Shown here: positions 1 through 7,407 of the stretch, piece after piece
Position numbering within the stretch: position 1 is the stretch's first letter
Layout: every line of letters begins with the position of its first letter
Origin: Ktedonobacteraceae bacterium
GTDB taxonomy: Bacteria > Chloroflexota > Ktedonobacteria > Ktedonobacterales > Ktedonobacteraceae
Direction: 5' to 3'
Assembly: GCA_014896635.1 (NCBI GenBank)
Contig: JADBKA010000091.1
Span: 1 to 18,558, forward strand
DNA: 18,558 bases
Notes under the pieces: generated by a model
What the model saw: the letters and a program-made list of their open reading frames with translations, nothing else
Told to the model about the DNA's origin: nothing
The model's database searches: none
Translations under genes and position numbers: made by a program

Positions 1-1085
1 TCGACTTGCCTAAATTGCAGGAGCCGCTCATGCAGTGGCTCTCCCAGGGCAAGGAGCACTGGCGACCCAACACGCTCGCCTTCGCCATGAACTGGCTCAA
101 AGAAGGATTGCGCCCGCGCGCCATTACCCGCGACCTGGACTGGGGCGTCCCCATCCCACTCGAAGGGTACGAGGACAAACGCATCTACGTCTGGTTCGAT
201 GCGGTTATCGGCTATTTCTCGGCTTCGGTCGAATGGGCCGAGCGACAGAGAACCCCCGAAGCATGGAAGCAGTGGTGGATTCCTGGTAAGACGAATCCGC
301 CTGCTCGCTCCTACTACTTCGTCGGCAAAGACAACATCCCTTTCCACACAATCATCTGGCCCGCCATGCTGCTTGGCTACGGCAACCGTAATCTCCCCTA
401 CGATGTACCGGCCAACGAGTTCATGACCATGAGCGGCTCGAAGGCATCCAGCAGTCGCGGCAACGTGATCTGGACGCGCGATGTGCTGGACCGCTACCAC
501 GTCGATGCTCTGCGCTACTACCTCTCGGCCACCGCTCCCGAGGGGCGCGATACCGACTTTACCTTCGATGAGATGATACGCCGCAACAACGACGAACTGG
601 TAGCAACTTACGGCAACGTCGTCCACCGCACTCTGACCTTCCTGCAAAGCCGCTTCGGCGGCGTGGTGCCACAGCCCGGCACCCTGAGCAAGGCCGACCA
701 GGTGATGCAGGCCGAGGCCACGCGCGGTTTCGAGCTGGTAGGAGAGAGCATCGAGCACTGCCATTTCAAGGATGGCCTGAACACGGCGATGAATGTAGCC
801 CGCGCGGCTAACCGCTACCTGGATGAGCAGGCCCCCTGGAAACAGGTTAAGACGGACCGCGAGGCAGCCGGCACCACCATCTATGTGATGCTTCAGGTAC
901 TCAGTGCACTGCGTGTTCTGCTCTGTCCCTATCTCCCTTTCTCCTCACAGAAGTTACATGAATACCTCGGATTTAAAGGAGATGTCAGCAACGTCAGGTG
1001 GGAACAGGAAACGGTGCCTGCTGGCACAGCATTGCCTAAACCGGAGCCACTCTTCCCCAAGATCGAAGAGCCGATGACGGTGTAG
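1..1085 (+). CDS. metG: Methionyl-tRNA synthetase, C-terminal part (5' end outside window)
   Basis: Class I aminoacyl-tRNA synthetase that charges tRNA-Met in the cytoplasm. The reading frame is open through the left edge (first full codon at 3), so the N-terminal Rossmann half with the HIGH motif, roughly 200 residues, is missing. Visible family features are the stretch [10 protein letters not shown], then [12 protein letters not shown], then the KMSKS-loop region followed by RGNV, then the helical anticodon-binding domain with the YLDEQAPWK segment. The protein ends with a normal TAG and has no appended C-terminal tRNA-binding domain. The KMSKS loop reads KASSS (nt 441-455): the first Lys is kept and the second Lys is Ser. 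This resembles the KxSxS variants known in actinobacterial MetRS. The gene converges on the minus-strand operon to its right. Family identity is very secure. Confidence 0.96.
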   Translation, partial: DLPKLQEPLMQWLSQGKEHWRPNTLAFAMNWLKEGLRPRAITRDLDWGVPIPLEGYEDKRIYVWFDAVIGYFSASVEWAERQRTPEAWKQWWIPGKTNPPARSYYFVGKDNIPFHTIIWPAMLLGYGNRNLPYDVPANEFMTMSGSKASSSRGNVIWTRDVLDRYHVDALRYYLSATAPEGRDTDFTFDEMIRRNNDELVATYGNVVHRTLTFLQSRFGGVVPQPGTLSKADQVMQAEATRGFELVGESIEHCHFKDGLNTAMNVARAANRYLDEQAPWKQVKTDREAAGTTIYVMLQVLSALRVLLCPYLPFSSQKLHEYLGFKGDVSNVRWEQETVPAGTALPKPEPLFPKIEEPMTV

Positions 1086-1104
1086 TTAGGATCGGCTTCT
1101 CTAT

Positions 1105-1166
1105 AAAAAAAATATATGACCTGAGTACCTTTTGCATCAGGTGATGCAAAAGGTACTCAGGTCATA
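1105..1166 (-). terminator. 25-bp perfect hairpin plus U-tract: intrinsic terminator of the tsaE-to-GNAT operon
   Basis: A perfect inverted repeat has arms at 1115-1139 and 1142-1166, only two bases (GG) apart. Read on the minus strand it begins immediately after the TAG stop of the acetyltransferase gene (1168-1170). It is followed by TA and a run of eight U (A-run at 1105-1112 on the plus strand). That is a classical rho-independent terminator for the minus-strand operon. For plus-strand metG the hairpin is present but no U-tract follows, so it would work less well in that direction. The stem is unusually long for a terminator. Confidence 0.85.
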
Positions 1167-1167
1167 C

Positions 1168-1794
1168 CTATTCCTCAGGAGCAGAGGAGAGGCGTTTGCC
1201 CATAAAAATCGCTACTTCATGGGCCGCAGAACCGGGGGGATAGAAGTTGCGGCTGATCCCCCATACTTCGAGGCCATTGCGCAGGTAGAACTGAATAGCC
1301 GGATAGTTGATGTTCTGCGTCTCCAGCACAATTGCCCAGCAGCCACGCTCGCGCGCCCAGTCCGAAGCGCAGGTGAGCAGGAGCGAGCCGATCCCATACC
1401 GGCGAAACTGGTGTCCGACGATCAGATCCTGCACCTGCGCCACCGAGCGCCACTCATCCACTTTCAGTAACACCACGCCCGCCAACTCGCCACCAGCTAG
1501 TGCAACATACCCCCCCTCGGCGCTGCGTAACCTCGTTTCCACATCTGCTACCGAGTGGATATCCTCTGAAAGATCCTTGTAAATTGGCCGGTTGATGGGC
1601 GTTTCCAGCAGTTCAAAAGCGAAAACCTTTTTCTCACCACCGTTCATCTCATCCTGCTCCCCACGCAGCAGCCGCTCCCTGACACGCAAGGTATAGATAC
1701 GGTCGGTCTCGAAATTGTAGTCAAGATTCTGGATCGCCGGGGCATCCCTGACATGCACAGCACGCACTTCGATGTGAGGTGTTCCTTCGTCCAT
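1168..1794 (-). CDS. GNAT-family N-acetyltransferase, substrate unknown
   Basis: A 208-residue protein with one GNAT fold. The acetyl-CoA pyrophosphate-binding signature RRYGIG lies at residues 131-136, after the beta-strand VQDLIVGHQF. The following segment ETQNINYPAIQFYLRNG (about 158-174) is the typical motif B region of the family, where a Tyr often acts as general acid. The wording of that motif resembles streptothricin acetyltransferase-like proteins, but this is too little to assign a substrate. Residues 1-90 are less conserved and may shape the acceptor site. The ATG start is preceded by a strong GGGGGG ribosome site. It is the last gene of the tsaE operon, 14 nt after the ROK kinase, and is followed directly by the terminator hairpin. 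Family sure, role unknown. Confidence 0.9.
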   Translation of the reverse strand: MDEGTPHIEVRAVHVRDAPAIQNLDYNFETDRIYTLRVRERLLRGEQDEMNGGEKKVFAFELLETPINRPIYKDLSEDIHSVADVETRLRSAEGGYVALAGGELAGVVLLKVDEWRSVAQVQDLIVGHQFRRYGIGSLLLTCASDWARERGCWAIVLETQNINYPAIQFYLRNGLEVWGISRNFYPPGSAAHEVAIFMGKRLSSAPEE

Positions 1795-1808
1795 AGATCC
1801 CCCCTTTT

Positions 1809-2831
1809 TTATGCCAATGAACGGTGATCGCCACTCTCTACGGAGTGCTGTTCTACAACCTGCGTAGCAAGACAGGCCGCGCCAACCACTCCTGAAAAAT
1901 CGCCGAGCTTCGCCCTGACAATGGGCGTTTTCCTGGCCGGGGCCGCAAGCGCGACAGTACGCGCACGGTGAACAGCAGTCTCGAAGAGCAGATCAACGGC
2001 CTCTATCACACCGCCACCCAGGATAATCGCATCGGGATTGTAGAAATTCATGGCGGAACCGATGCCATAGCCCAGATAGTTCGCCGCTTCTATGACCACC
2101 TCTATGGTCAACTCATCCTTTTTCTGAATAGCATCGGCAATAACGCCAGAGCGGATGACAGTTTCACCCTCTTTTAACTGCTTTGCTGCCTCGTCAGCCA
2201 GTACAGACGAGCGACCATGATGAATCTCTGCCATCAGGGCCTTTGTGATTGCCGTACGAGACGCATAAGCCTCCAGACAGCCGCGTCCCCCGCAACCACA
2301 GATCCGCCCACCGGCCTGTACAGTAATATGGCCGATCTCTCCAGCAGTGCCGGTGAATCCGGTATATACCCGCCCATTCTGCACAATGCCGGAGCCGATG
2401 CCCGTGCCGACAAAAATACAGATGAAATTGCTATAACCTTTGCCTGAACCGTGCCGGGCCTCACCGAGCGCCGCCACCTCTACATCATTGCCCACTACGA
2501 CCGGTCTGCCAAACTGCTTGCTCAACAGAGCGCCGATTGGCAGATCACGCACACCCAGATTCGGTGCATCAACGACGACACCATTTTTGCGATCTATCTG
2601 CCCGGCAGCTCCCACGCCAATCGCCAGCAGATCACTCGCTGCCAGCCCGGCAGCATCGAGGGCTGCTGTCGTCAACTCAATCGTACGCCGGGAGACAAAA
2701 TCCTGTCCACGCTCAGCTCGTGTACGCTTGCGCGCAGAGGCCAGCACGGTTCCGGTCACTATATCAACGACAGCGGCGAGCGTTTTTGTCCCCCCCAGAT
2801 CTATTCCCAGGGTACAGGTTTTCTCTGACAT
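1809..2831 (-). CDS. ROK-family sugar kinase (glucokinase-like)
   Basis: A 340-residue ROK (repressor, ORF, kinase) protein without an N-terminal DNA-binding domain, so a kinase rather than a repressor. It probably phosphorylates glucose or a related hexose or N-acetylhexosamine with ATP in the cytoplasm. The ATP phosphate loop DLGGTK is at residues 11-16. The catalytic Asp is in GNDVE (D116), and a second phosphate loop GTGIGSG is at 142-148. The zinc site consists of H168 (in GEIGH) with C178, C180 and C185 in the CGCGGRGCLE motif, all four ligands present. It lies 18 nt after tsaD and 14 nt before the acetyltransferase, so it is co-transcribed with t6A genes. That is probably operon convenience rather than shared biochemistry. 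Sugar specificity cannot be read from the sequence. Confidence 0.93.
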   Translation of the reverse strand: MSEKTCTLGIDLGGTKTLAAVVDIVTGTVLASARKRTRAERGQDFVSRRTIELTTAALDAAGLAASDLLAIGVGAAGQIDRKNGVVVDAPNLGVRDLPIGALLSKQFGRPVVVGNDVEVAALGEARHGSGKGYSNFICIFVGTGIGSGIVQNGRVYTGFTGTAGEIGHITVQAGGRICGCGGRGCLEAYASRTAITKALMAEIHHGRSSVLADEAAKQLKEGETVIRSGVIADAIQKKDELTIEVVIEAANYLGYGIGSAMNFYNPDAIILGGGVIEAVDLLFETAVHRARTVALAAPARKTPIVRAKLGDFSGVVGAACLATQVVEQHSVESGDHRSLA

Positions 2832-2849
2832 GTTCAGCTTCTCTCTTAC

Positions 2850-4055
2850 TCACGATACCTGATTCACAAATGGCAGGCTCAATCCTGGCTGCACATCCAG
2901 GTCAAAGCTATGCTGTTCGCCCAGACACAGGTGAAAATAAGCGGCTCCGGCGATCATGGCAGCATTATCGGTACAGAACTGCACCGGCGGATAACTGAGG
3001 TGAATACGCAGTGGCAGCAATTCCTGCTCCAGGCGACTGCGTAAACGGGCATTGGCAGCTACTCCTCCCGCCAGTACCACCTGTTTGACATGATATTCTT
3101 GCGCTGCCATGCGCGTCTTTACTGCCAGTACATCAACAATAGCCTCCTGGAAGCTGGAAGCCAGCAGATTCACATTTGGCATGCCTTGCTGCGCTGCCAG
3201 TACGCCCATCTGTGTATAGCGGCTGCTCTGATGCTTTTCACTTGCGCCCGGCAGGCGAATATGCTGCTTTTCCAGCGCGCCCTCGGCCAGGTGCAACATA
3301 GCAGTTTTCAAGCCACTGAAGCTGAAGTCATAGCTGCCGCGCAACCAGGCACGCGGTAAACGATAGGCATTGCGCGCCAGTGCAACAGGTTTGTGCTGCC
3401 GCGCCAGCTCATCTTCAGCCTGCTGTGCCGCCTGCTGAATGGCAGGGCCGCCGGGATAGCTCAGCCCCAGAATACGCGCAACTTTATCGAAAGCCTCTCC
3501 CGCCGCATCGTCGCGCGTGCGCCCAAGCAGCTCATAATGCCCATGCTCACGTACCAGCACCAGCTCACTATGCGCCCCTGAAACTACCAGGCAGACCAGA
3601 GGAAAAATGGGATCGCCTTCGTGGTAGCGCCAATCAGCCTCGACAGCGGGCAGATCTCGCTTTTGAGCAGCCACCTCTTCCGATGACCTGCGCAGCCAGT
3701 TTGCATAGATATGCGCTTCGAGGTGATTGACCCCCAGGAAAGGCAGTCCCCGCGCCAGCGCCAGGGCTTTGCCAACGGTCAGGCCGACCAGCAGCGAACC
3801 GGCCAGGCCAGGACCATACGTCACTGCGATAGCATCTATCGCATCCCACTCACAGCCGGCCTGCTCCAGCGCCGTCTCGATCACCGGCAGGATCGAGGCG
3901 AGTTGCTGGCGCGAGGCTACCTCCGGGACCACACCTCCATAGCGATCATGGATCTCGCCCTGCGAGGCAACAACATTGGAGAGCACGTAACGCCCATCCC
4001 TCACCAGCGCGGCCCCGGTCTCATCACAAGAACTCTCTATCCCTAATACAAGCAT
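2850..4055 (-). CDS. tsaD: tRNA N6-threonylcarbamoyladenosine transferase subunit TsaD
   Basis: Catalytic subunit that transfers the threonylcarbamoyl group to A37 of ANN-decoding tRNAs, working with TsaB and TsaE. Visible family features are the N-terminal [12 protein letters not shown], the metal-binding NHLEAH (H111, H115), [10 protein letters not shown] (185-194), [11 protein letters not shown] (329-339) and the C-terminal metal Asp in CTDNAAM (D363). At 401 residues it is about 60 longer than the usual 335-345. The excess falls mainly at residues about 121-148 and 262-292, both probably surface loops. The normally SGGHT segment reads SGAHS (159-163). The ATG is preceded by AGGA at a rather long distance. 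Fifty nt separate it from rimI upstream. Assignment is very secure. Confidence 0.97.
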   Translation of the reverse strand: MLVLGIESSCDETGAALVRDGRYVLSNVVASQGEIHDRYGGVVPEVASRQQLASILPVIETALEQAGCEWDAIDAIAVTYGPGLAGSLLVGLTVGKALALARGLPFLGVNHLEAHIYANWLRRSSEEVAAQKRDLPAVEADWRYHEGDPIFPLVCLVVSGAHSELVLVREHGHYELLGRTRDDAAGEAFDKVARILGLSYPGGPAIQQAAQQAEDELARQHKPVALARNAYRLPRAWLRGSYDFSFSGLKTAMLHLAEGALEKQHIRLPGASEKHQSSRYTQMGVLAAQQGMPNVNLLASSFQEAIVDVLAVKTRMAAQEYHVKQVVLAGGVAANARLRSRLEQELLPLRIHLSYPPVQFCTDNAAMIAGAAYFHLCLGEQHSFDLDVQPGLSLPFVNQVS

Positions 4056-4105
4056 ATATCAGTATTTCCTACTGTTTTGCGCGTTTCAACCTGTTACAAT
4101 TTTCT

Positions 4106-4744
4106 TTACTGGCTTTCAAGCTTCTTCTGCAAAGCAGACTTCAATTCCTGGAACTTCTGTTTATAAGCAGGAGAGTTGATTTCACTCGTCCACATGATTA
4201 GCGCATCTTCCTGGTTATCACTGTAGTACCGATGGCGCAATCCAGCCTCGTGAAAGCCATACTTCCGATAGAGACTCTGGGCAGGATAGTTCGAGACCCG
4301 CACCTCAAGCGTTACCCACCTGGCGCCGATCTCATAAGCAATATCGATCAAGCTGACCAGCAGTAATTCTCCCAGGCCCCGGCGACGAAAATCGGGATGG
4401 ACGGCGATGGTGGTAATATGGGCTTCATCAACCATGAGCCACAGGCCGGCGAAGCCAATGATAGAATTCAGATCGGGCGAGAGATCTGCCACCATAGGAC
4501 GACTGGTAGGCCACAGCGAGAATGGGAAAGGGCGGGCTTTACGCGGCCTTTCATCCTGCGGGACAACCTCTGCCCGTCTGTCAGCAAGTTGCTTATCACG
4601 TAATACTATGTAATGCGCCCAACGATTATCCTGTAACTCTTTGCGATAAGCACTGGGTGGCCAGGTTGACGGATAAGCCAGGCGCTCGATCTCGATGACG
4701 CGAGGCACGTCCGACATCGTCATTCGTTCAATGGCGTAACGCAC
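4106..4744 (-). CDS. rimI: Ribosomal protein S18-alanine N-acetyltransferase RimI
   Basis: A GNAT enzyme of the RimI family, expected to acetylate the N-terminal Ala of ribosomal protein S18. The acetyl-CoA motif RRRGLG is at residues 120-125, followed by EVRVSNYPAQSLYRKYGF (147-164), the RimI hallmark with its LYxKxGF, and by RHRYYSDNQEDALIMW. A family-atypical insertion of some 40 residues (about 52-95, rich in Arg and Pro) sits between the first strands, and a charged helical tail follows 190. The frame is open to a GTG at 4795. I prefer the GTG at 4744 because it follows AAAGGGAAGAAG at good spacing and places the family's usual N-terminus (RYAIERMTMSDVP) at the start. It overlaps the tsaB stop by 17 nt, suggesting translational coupling. 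Confidence 0.92.
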   Translation of the reverse strand: MRYAIERMTMSDVPRVIEIERLAYPSTWPPSAYRKELQDNRWAHYIVLRDKQLADRRAEVVPQDERPRKARPFPFSLWPTSRPMVADLSPDLNSIIGFAGLWLMVDEAHITTIAVHPDFRRRGLGELLLVSLIDIAYEIGARWVTLEVRVSNYPAQSLYRKYGFHEAGLRHRYYSDNQEDALIMWTSEINSPAYKQKFQELKSALQKKLESQ

Positions 4745-5561
4745 CTTCTTCCCTTTCTGTCGTACTATTTCCTGTCGATTGCGGCGTCGTACCACCTAGC
4801 AGCGGCTGCTTCCGCGTACTTTTTGTAATAGAAGGACGCCGTAAATAGAGCGGTTCAAGCGCAAGAGGATCTTGTACTTTGCCTGCATGCAGGCGCTGAA
4901 ACGCCAGCATCGCCACGACCGAAGCACGCCTGGTTGAGGAGATACCATCGGCAAAAAAGCAGCGTTCTTGCAGTTGCGAGCGCAAAACCCGGTGCGACGC
5001 TTCGCTGATTTCGCCACAAAAAAGTAACGGCGGGAGATAACGCTCTCCCACAGCGGTAGGCCAGATGCCGGCCTGCTCCTGCAAGTAGGTCACCAGTTGT
5101 TGCGGAGCCAGCAGCAGATAGTCGCCAAGTTGCTCCGCAATAAAGAAGAGCGTCCCGCTTTCGTCCTGCACCTCCTTGAAGCGATAGCAGGCAGCATAAA
5201 GTTCGGAACGCCCTGCTTCCAGAAGAGCACAGACAGGACCGCGCCACATCTGCTGGCCGGACGCCACACACTCCAGTGTACTGATACCGACCAGCGGCTT
5301 GTGCAACACAAAGGCGAACGATTTCGCTGCGGCAAGAGCCACGCGCACTCCATTAAAAGAGCCGGGACCGGTTGCCACCGCTAGAGCGTCCAGTTGCTGC
5401 ATCGTCATGTTACAAGCCTCAAGCAGACGCTGGATATTACAGAGCAACTCGACGCTATGATTGTTCGCGGAATACCAGGTCTGTTCCCCATACACCAGGT
5501 CCTCAGAACAGAGCGCGACGCTTGATTGATTTGTTGAGGTATCAAGAGCTAACAGCAGCAT
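4728..5561 (-). CDS. tsaB: t6A biosynthesis protein TsaB (YeaZ)
   Basis: Scaffold or pseudo-protease partner of TsaD in t6A synthesis, with an ASKHA fold but lacking the metal site. The N-terminus LLLALDTSTNQSSVAL and the motif GPGSFNGVRVALAAAKSFA (65-83) are diagnostic; most homologues read GPGSFTGLR. It is 277 residues against about 230 in typical TsaB. The C-terminal 40 or so residues, rich in Thr, Ser and Arg, look like an unstructured extension that partly exists because the end overlaps rimI. The start is ATG inside the end of tsaE (20-nt overlap). Position between tsaE and rimI is the common bacterial arrangement. Confidence 0.95.
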   Translation of the reverse strand: MLLLALDTSTNQSSVALCSEDLVYGEQTWYSANNHSVELLCNIQRLLEACNMTMQQLDALAVATGPGSFNGVRVALAAAKSFAFVLHKPLVGISTLECVASGQQMWRGPVCALLEAGRSELYAACYRFKEVQDESGTLFFIAEQLGDYLLLAPQQLVTYLQEQAGIWPTAVGERYLPPLLFCGEISEASHRVLRSQLQERCFFADGISSTRRASVVAMLAFQRLHAGKVQDPLALEPLYLRRPSITKSTRKQPLLGGTTPQSTGNSTTEREEGALRH

Positions 5562-6099
5562 AAGTATTCTTCTGGAACTGCCGTAGCAGTTCGCAATAGC
5601 GCGCGCCCGTTGCAGTAAACATCAGGCCGCGCTTGGTTTCGTTGATTATTTTTAGATGGATGCGCAGCTTTTCCGGTCCCCAGATCTCGTCGCTGAATTT
5701 GCCAGCCCATTCTACCACGCACACGCCGGATGACCCATAAAAGTAATCTTCAAAGCCGAGATCAAAGATTTCTTCAGGATTGTCCAGCCGGTAGAGATCA
5801 AAATGATACAGCGCCGGGCCGCGCTTGCCGGTCTCCCCATTCCTCCCTGGCAGCAATGGCCCGGGGTACTCCTTCAGCAACGTAAAGGTCGGGCTGCTGA
5901 CCACGCCGGTAATGCGCAGCCCTTTTGCCAGTCCCTGAGTAAAGGTTGTCTTTCCTGTTCCAAGCTGTCCATCGAGTAGCAGCAGTTCTCCTCCATGCAG
6001 CAGTTCTCCCAGGCGCATACCCAGGCGCTGTGTCTGTGCAGGACTATGGCTGATGATATCGAGTGTACAGGTTGTTTCCTCCTGAGGATTTTTTGTCAC
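5542..6099 (-). CDS. tsaE: t6A biosynthesis ATPase TsaE
   Basis: P-loop ATPase that binds the TsaB-TsaD dimer and powers the t6A cycle. Walker A GQLGTGKT is at residues 44-51, switch-like SSPTFTLLKEY at 68-78, HFDLYRL at 99-105 and VVEWA (Walker B-like) at 128-132. These are all family features, in the right order. About 15 extra residues (80-95, Gly/Arg rich) precede the HFDLYR motif. The frame is open to a TTG at 6126, whose upstream GGAG abuts the start codon. The GTG at 6099, nine codons later, has AAAGGG six bases upstream and is preferred (185 residues). It is the first gene of the six-gene operon and lies behind the 6222-6252 promoter. Confidence 0.94.
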   Translation of the reverse strand: MTKNPQEETTCTLDIISHSPAQTQRLGMRLGELLHGGELLLLDGQLGTGKTTFTQGLAKGLRITGVVSSPTFTLLKEYPGPLLPGRNGETGKRGPALYHFDLYRLDNPEEIFDLGFEDYFYGSSGVCVVEWAGKFSDEIWGPEKLRIHLKIINETKRGLMFTATGARYCELLRQFQKNTYAAVSS

Positions 6100-6155
6100 T
6101 TTACGCCCTTTACTCGCGCAGTTCAACTCCGGTTGCTTCTTCTACGAAGAACCGA

Positions 6156-6175
6156 CCGGCAAACACCGGCAAACA
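6156..6175. repeat. Two perfect tandem copies of a 10-bp unit in the tsaE leader
   Basis: CCGGCAAACA occurs twice head to tail (6156-6165 and 6166-6175) between the promoter and the start of tsaE. It is non-coding. It may be chance or a small slippage duplication, and no function is assigned. Confidence 0.6.
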
Positions 6176-6221
6176 CCAGTTTAACCTCTACTTCCCTTAG
6201 TTATTAGAGGTGATGCTACCT

Positions 6222-6252
6222 ATTATAGCATAGAGTCTGCTCTGTATCTCAA
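6222..6252 (-). promoter_or_regulatory. Extended -10 promoter for the tsaE-tsaB-rimI-tsaD-ROK-GNAT operon
   Basis: On the minus strand TGCTATAAT (6222-6230) is a consensus -10 hexamer with the TGn extension. A -35-like TTGAGA lies at 6247-6252, 19 bp upstream, a long spacing tolerated by extended -10 promoters. The -35 overlaps the TGA stop of the preceding zinc-ribbon gene. The predicted start near 6215 gives a leader of about 115 nt to the GTG at 6099. Confidence 0.6.
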
Positions 6253-6725
6253 CGAACTCTGGCTCCACAACTGCGGCAATACAGAGCATTCGGGCGCAGA
6301 GCACTGCCGCATCTGGGACAGGTGCCGGTCGCCCCTGCTGGCTGCGGACCCGCGCCTGTTGAAGCGCCCGTCACGGGTCCCGCTGGCGGGGGAGTATAGT
6401 TCGTGGTGGGTCCGGGGGCAAACTGCTCAGCCGGATACGCTTCATTCTTGATATCTCGCAACTGCTCTTCTCGCTTCGTTACATCATGGTCAAGTTCCAG
6501 CACACTCGCACACAGGCGAGAGAGCTGCGGATCGCTCAGCGCTCCCTGCTGGTACAGACTCAATGCTGCCCGCGTCAACTCATCCAACAGTTTCTGGCGC
6601 TGCTCCAGCAATTTATCTATCTCACTCTGTTTACTGTGAATGCGCAATTGTTTCTGCGCCTCCCAGCTCGTACGACTGACCGCTGAACTGACAAAGTTTT
6701 TTGCAGATTCGACAAAATCGCTCAT
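6249..6725 (-). CDS. Coiled-coil protein with C-terminal zinc ribbon, function unknown
   Basis: A 158-residue protein. Residues 1-95 are predicted mostly helical and charged, with a likely coiled coil (about 22-95). Residues 96-133 are a Pro/Gly/Thr/Ala linker. The C-terminus carries a single rubredoxin-like zinc ribbon, C136-x2-C139 and C150-x2-C153, ending GARVR. No signal peptide or membrane helix is visible. The frame runs on upstream to 6761, but the ATG at 6725 has GGAGGAG at ideal distance and is the real start. It follows yraN after 79 nt on the same strand and ends at the promoter of the tsaE operon. Small zinc-ribbon adaptors of this kind are common and mostly uncharacterised, so no specific role is proposed. 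Confidence 0.88.
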   Translation of the reverse strand: MSDFVESAKNFVSSAVSRTSWEAQKQLRIHSKQSEIDKLLEQRQKLLDELTRAALSLYQQGALSDPQLSRLCASVLELDHDVTKREEQLRDIKNEAYPAEQFAPGPTTNYTPPPAGPVTGASTGAGPQPAGATGTCPRCGSALRPNALYCRSCGARVR

Positions 6726-6804
6726 CGCTCTCCTCCAAAAGTCCGGGGCCTGTTCTCTCACCCCGTATCTGTTGCTTCTCTGTTTTTCTCTGCACGCATC
6801 ACTA

Positions 6805-7203
6805 TCAACCGGTTATGGCATGTTTATACACACGTATCTCCTCCAACTTCCCTCTGGAACTCATCTGTACCGCCACTACATCCACACGCCACGACCGCTC
6901 TGTGCAGGTATGTAGATCAAGGTAGTACAGGGCTACCTGGATGATCTTCTGTTGCTTGCGCGACGTTACCGCCTCTTCGGGCAGACCATATAACTGGCCG
7001 CGACGGGTCTTGACCTCCACAAAGACCAGATCCTGCCCATCTTCAGCCACCAGGTCAACCTCACCATAGACACAGCGAAAGTTGCACTGCAAGATGCGAT
7101 AGCCTTTCTCGGCCAGTATCGCTGCTGCAAGACGCTCTCCTGTACGCCCCAGTCCCTGGCGCGCCGCTTTTTCTGTACGGTGTACAGGTTCGGTAGTCCC
7201 CAT
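6805..7203 (-). CDS. yraN: YraN/UPF0102 family protein, endonuclease-like fold
   Basis: A 132-residue member of UPF0102, related to the restriction-endonuclease-like (Holliday-junction resolvase) fold, with unproven cellular role. Diagnostic are the N-terminal GRTGERLAAAILAEKGYRIL (19-38), then YGEVDLVAEDG (46-56) and LVFVEVKTRRG (59-69). The last two supply the PD-(D/E)xK-like set E48, D50, E63 and K65, all present. The frame opens two codons earlier at a TTG. The ATG at 7203 with upstream GGAG is preferred. It diverges from the hydrolase gene across a 204-bp spacer and is followed by the zinc-ribbon gene. In many genomes yraN sits near rnhB or ribosome genes, but no such neighbour is visible here. 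Confidence 0.93.
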   Translation of the reverse strand: MGTTEPVHRTEKAARQGLGRTGERLAAAILAEKGYRILQCNFRCVYGEVDLVAEDGQDLVFVEVKTRRGQLYGLPEEAVTSRKQQKIIQVALYYLDLHTCTERSWRVDVVAVQMSSRGKLEEIRVYKHAITG

Positions 7204-7227
7204 ACGCAAAACACTCCACTCTACTCT

Positions 7228-7256
7228 ACTTTACAATTACGCCACTTGAGAGGCAA
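7228..7256 (-). promoter_or_regulatory. Possible sigma-70 promoter for yraN
   Basis: Minus-strand TTGCCT (7251-7256), a 17-bp spacer and TAAAGT (7228-7233) stand 24 bp upstream of the yraN ATG. The match is moderate (-10 imperfect), with good spacing and position. Confidence 0.35.
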
Positions 7257-7262
7257 TGTTGT

Positions 7263-7292
7263 ATTCCCCGGAACACCAGGCGCCCGGGGAAT
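7263..7292. other. Inverted repeat in the yraN/hydrolase divergent spacer
   Basis: A perfect 9-bp inverted repeat ATTCCCCGG / CCGGGGAAT (7263-7271 and 7284-7292) with a 12-nt loop lies in the 204-bp spacer between divergent yraN and the hydrolase gene. A second, smaller hairpin, TTGCTG/CAGCAA, is at 7298-7318. They could be operator or leader structures. The rest of the spacer shows nothing clear. Confidence 0.5.
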
Positions 7293-7407
7293 GAGAGTTG
7301 CTGACTGCACGGCAGCAATATTACCACAGGCTTTGCGGCAAAGGATAGCGTACATAGAGTATGATTGCAAGAGAGGGAAAATAGTGTTTTTCAGCAAGGG
7401 GGATTAT

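Noticed and set aside
2440..2862. Plus-strand frames opposite the ROK kinase
   Set aside because: They are low-complexity Ala/Pro/Arg/Ser products typical of antisense frames. The minus-strand ROK gene has every catalytic motif.
7180..7407. N-terminal extension of the hydrolase frame by 76 codons
   Set aside because: It would overlap divergent yraN and contains intergenic hairpins. The ATG at 7408 has an AGGGGG site and matches the domain start.
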